A DNA stretch of 5,640 nt from Candidatus Parabacteroides intestinavium (GTDB lineage Bacteria; Bacteroidota; Bacteroidia; Bacteroidales; Tannerellaceae). The notes under the pieces are model-generated. The model was not told where the DNA came from. It did not search any database and was given only the letters and a program-made list of their open reading frames with translations. Both the position numbers and the translations under genes were made by a program. The stretch is from positions 1 through 5,640 of the forward strand of contig DWYO01000155.1 in the NCBI GenBank assembly GCA_019118725.1, given 5' to 3'. Each line of letters begins with the position of its first letter. Positions within the stretch are counted from its first letter, which is position 1. Shown here in pieces: positions 5,553 through 5,640 of the stretch.

Positions 5553-5640
5553 AGTAAATAAAATGAGTTCTTTGAAAAGTCTGTCAATTAACTGCGTGTC
5601 CGGTTCAATCCCAGACACGCAAATAAATCGTTCAAGCATG
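5538..5640 (-). CDS. Partial CDS, C-terminal end of an unidentified protein, convergent with aroC
   Basis: A minus-strand frame is open from the window edge to a TAG at 5540-5538. The visible 33 residues include ERFICVSGIEPDTQ and end RLFKELILFTARAA. The mix of residues and the amphipathic helix-like end look like a real protein. The frame is followed by a hairpin and T-run on the same strand, as expected for a gene end. I do not recognise the family. The first visible ATG is at the edge, and the gene probably continues beyond the window, so the start is unknown. The main alternative is a plus-strand frame opening at ATG 5563, which is more serine-rich and less protein-like. Thirty-four open codons can occur by chance, so confidence is moderate. 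Confidence 0.45.
   Translation of the reverse strand, partial: MLERFICVSGIEPDTQLIDRLFKELILFTARAA
5593..5621. repeat. Perfect 8-bp inverted repeat with a tRNA T-loop-like centre
   Basis: TGCGTGTC (5593-5600) and GACACGCA (5614-5621) are perfect reverse complements. Inside them a C-A mismatch and a GG/CC pair close a seven-base loop, TTCAATC. The centre matches the tRNA TΨC loop pattern GGTTCRANYCC. No matching D arm, anticodon arm or 5' acceptor strand is found upstream, so this is not called a tRNA. It lies inside the likely minus-strand coding region. Confidence 0.55.

Noticed and set aside
5566..5579. AGTTCTTTGAAAAG, which resembles boxA-like antitermination sequences of rRNA leaders.
   Set aside because: Short match only, no rRNA sequence in the window, and it lies inside the likely minus-strand coding frame.
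5521..5625. A possible full tRNA ending at the T-loop-like motif; AGCCAAGCCTAAGCGGC looked like a D arm.
   Set aside because: The anticodon stem does not pair, no 5' strand matches the putative acceptor CACGCAA, and no CCA follows. The D-arm look-alike is better explained as a terminator hairpin.
5563..5640. Plus-strand frame from ATG 5563, open to the window end, with an A-rich upstream context.
   Set aside because: Only 26 codons, eight of them serine. It overlaps the better supported minus-strand frame with its terminator; both are unlikely to be real.

Overview
The window looks like ordinary chromosomal DNA from a member of the Bacteroidales (a gut-type Bacteroides or Parabacteroides relative). 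This inference rests on four things: a HU-type DNA-binding domain fused to a winged helix (a Bacteroidetes-typical architecture), A-rich start contexts with few Shine-Dalgarno sites, a TAnnTTTG-type promoter box before serS, and the character of the SerRS, SlyD and AroC sequences. I find no previously undescribed system. The best leads are small: a dyad in front of the HU gene, a lipoprotein signal with an RR motif, and the tail of an unidentified minus-strand gene at the right edge.

Layout: five complete, closely packed plus-strand transcription/translation units cover 74-5510. The first is a pair: a HU/winged-helix protein (74-685), then, nine bases later, an NlpC/P60 cell-wall hydrolase lipoprotein (695-1231). 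After an 84-base gap holding a good Bacteroidetes promoter comes serS, seryl-tRNA synthetase (1316-2590). It is followed 16 bases later by a MalY/PatB-family PLP enzyme (2607-3791). A 61-base AT-rich spacer with a 12-bp direct repeat precedes slyD, a metal-binding FKBP-type prolyl isomerase (3853-4431). The slyD stop codon overlaps the start of aroC, chorismate synthase (4431-5510).

At the right edge, a hairpin followed by a T-run on the minus strand, together with an open minus-strand frame that reaches the window end, indicates the C-terminus of a gene convergent with aroC (5538-5640, partial). Its product is not recognised.

Functionally the genes are housekeeping: amino acid and aromatic metabolism (MalY/PatB-like enzyme, AroC), translation (SerRS), protein folding and metal handling (SlyD), and envelope maintenance (NlpC/P60), plus one nucleoid-type or regulatory protein. 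Only slyD-aroC (overlapping) and HU-NlpC (nine-base gap) look translationally linked. serS and the MalY-like gene are probably co-transcribed from the serS promoter.
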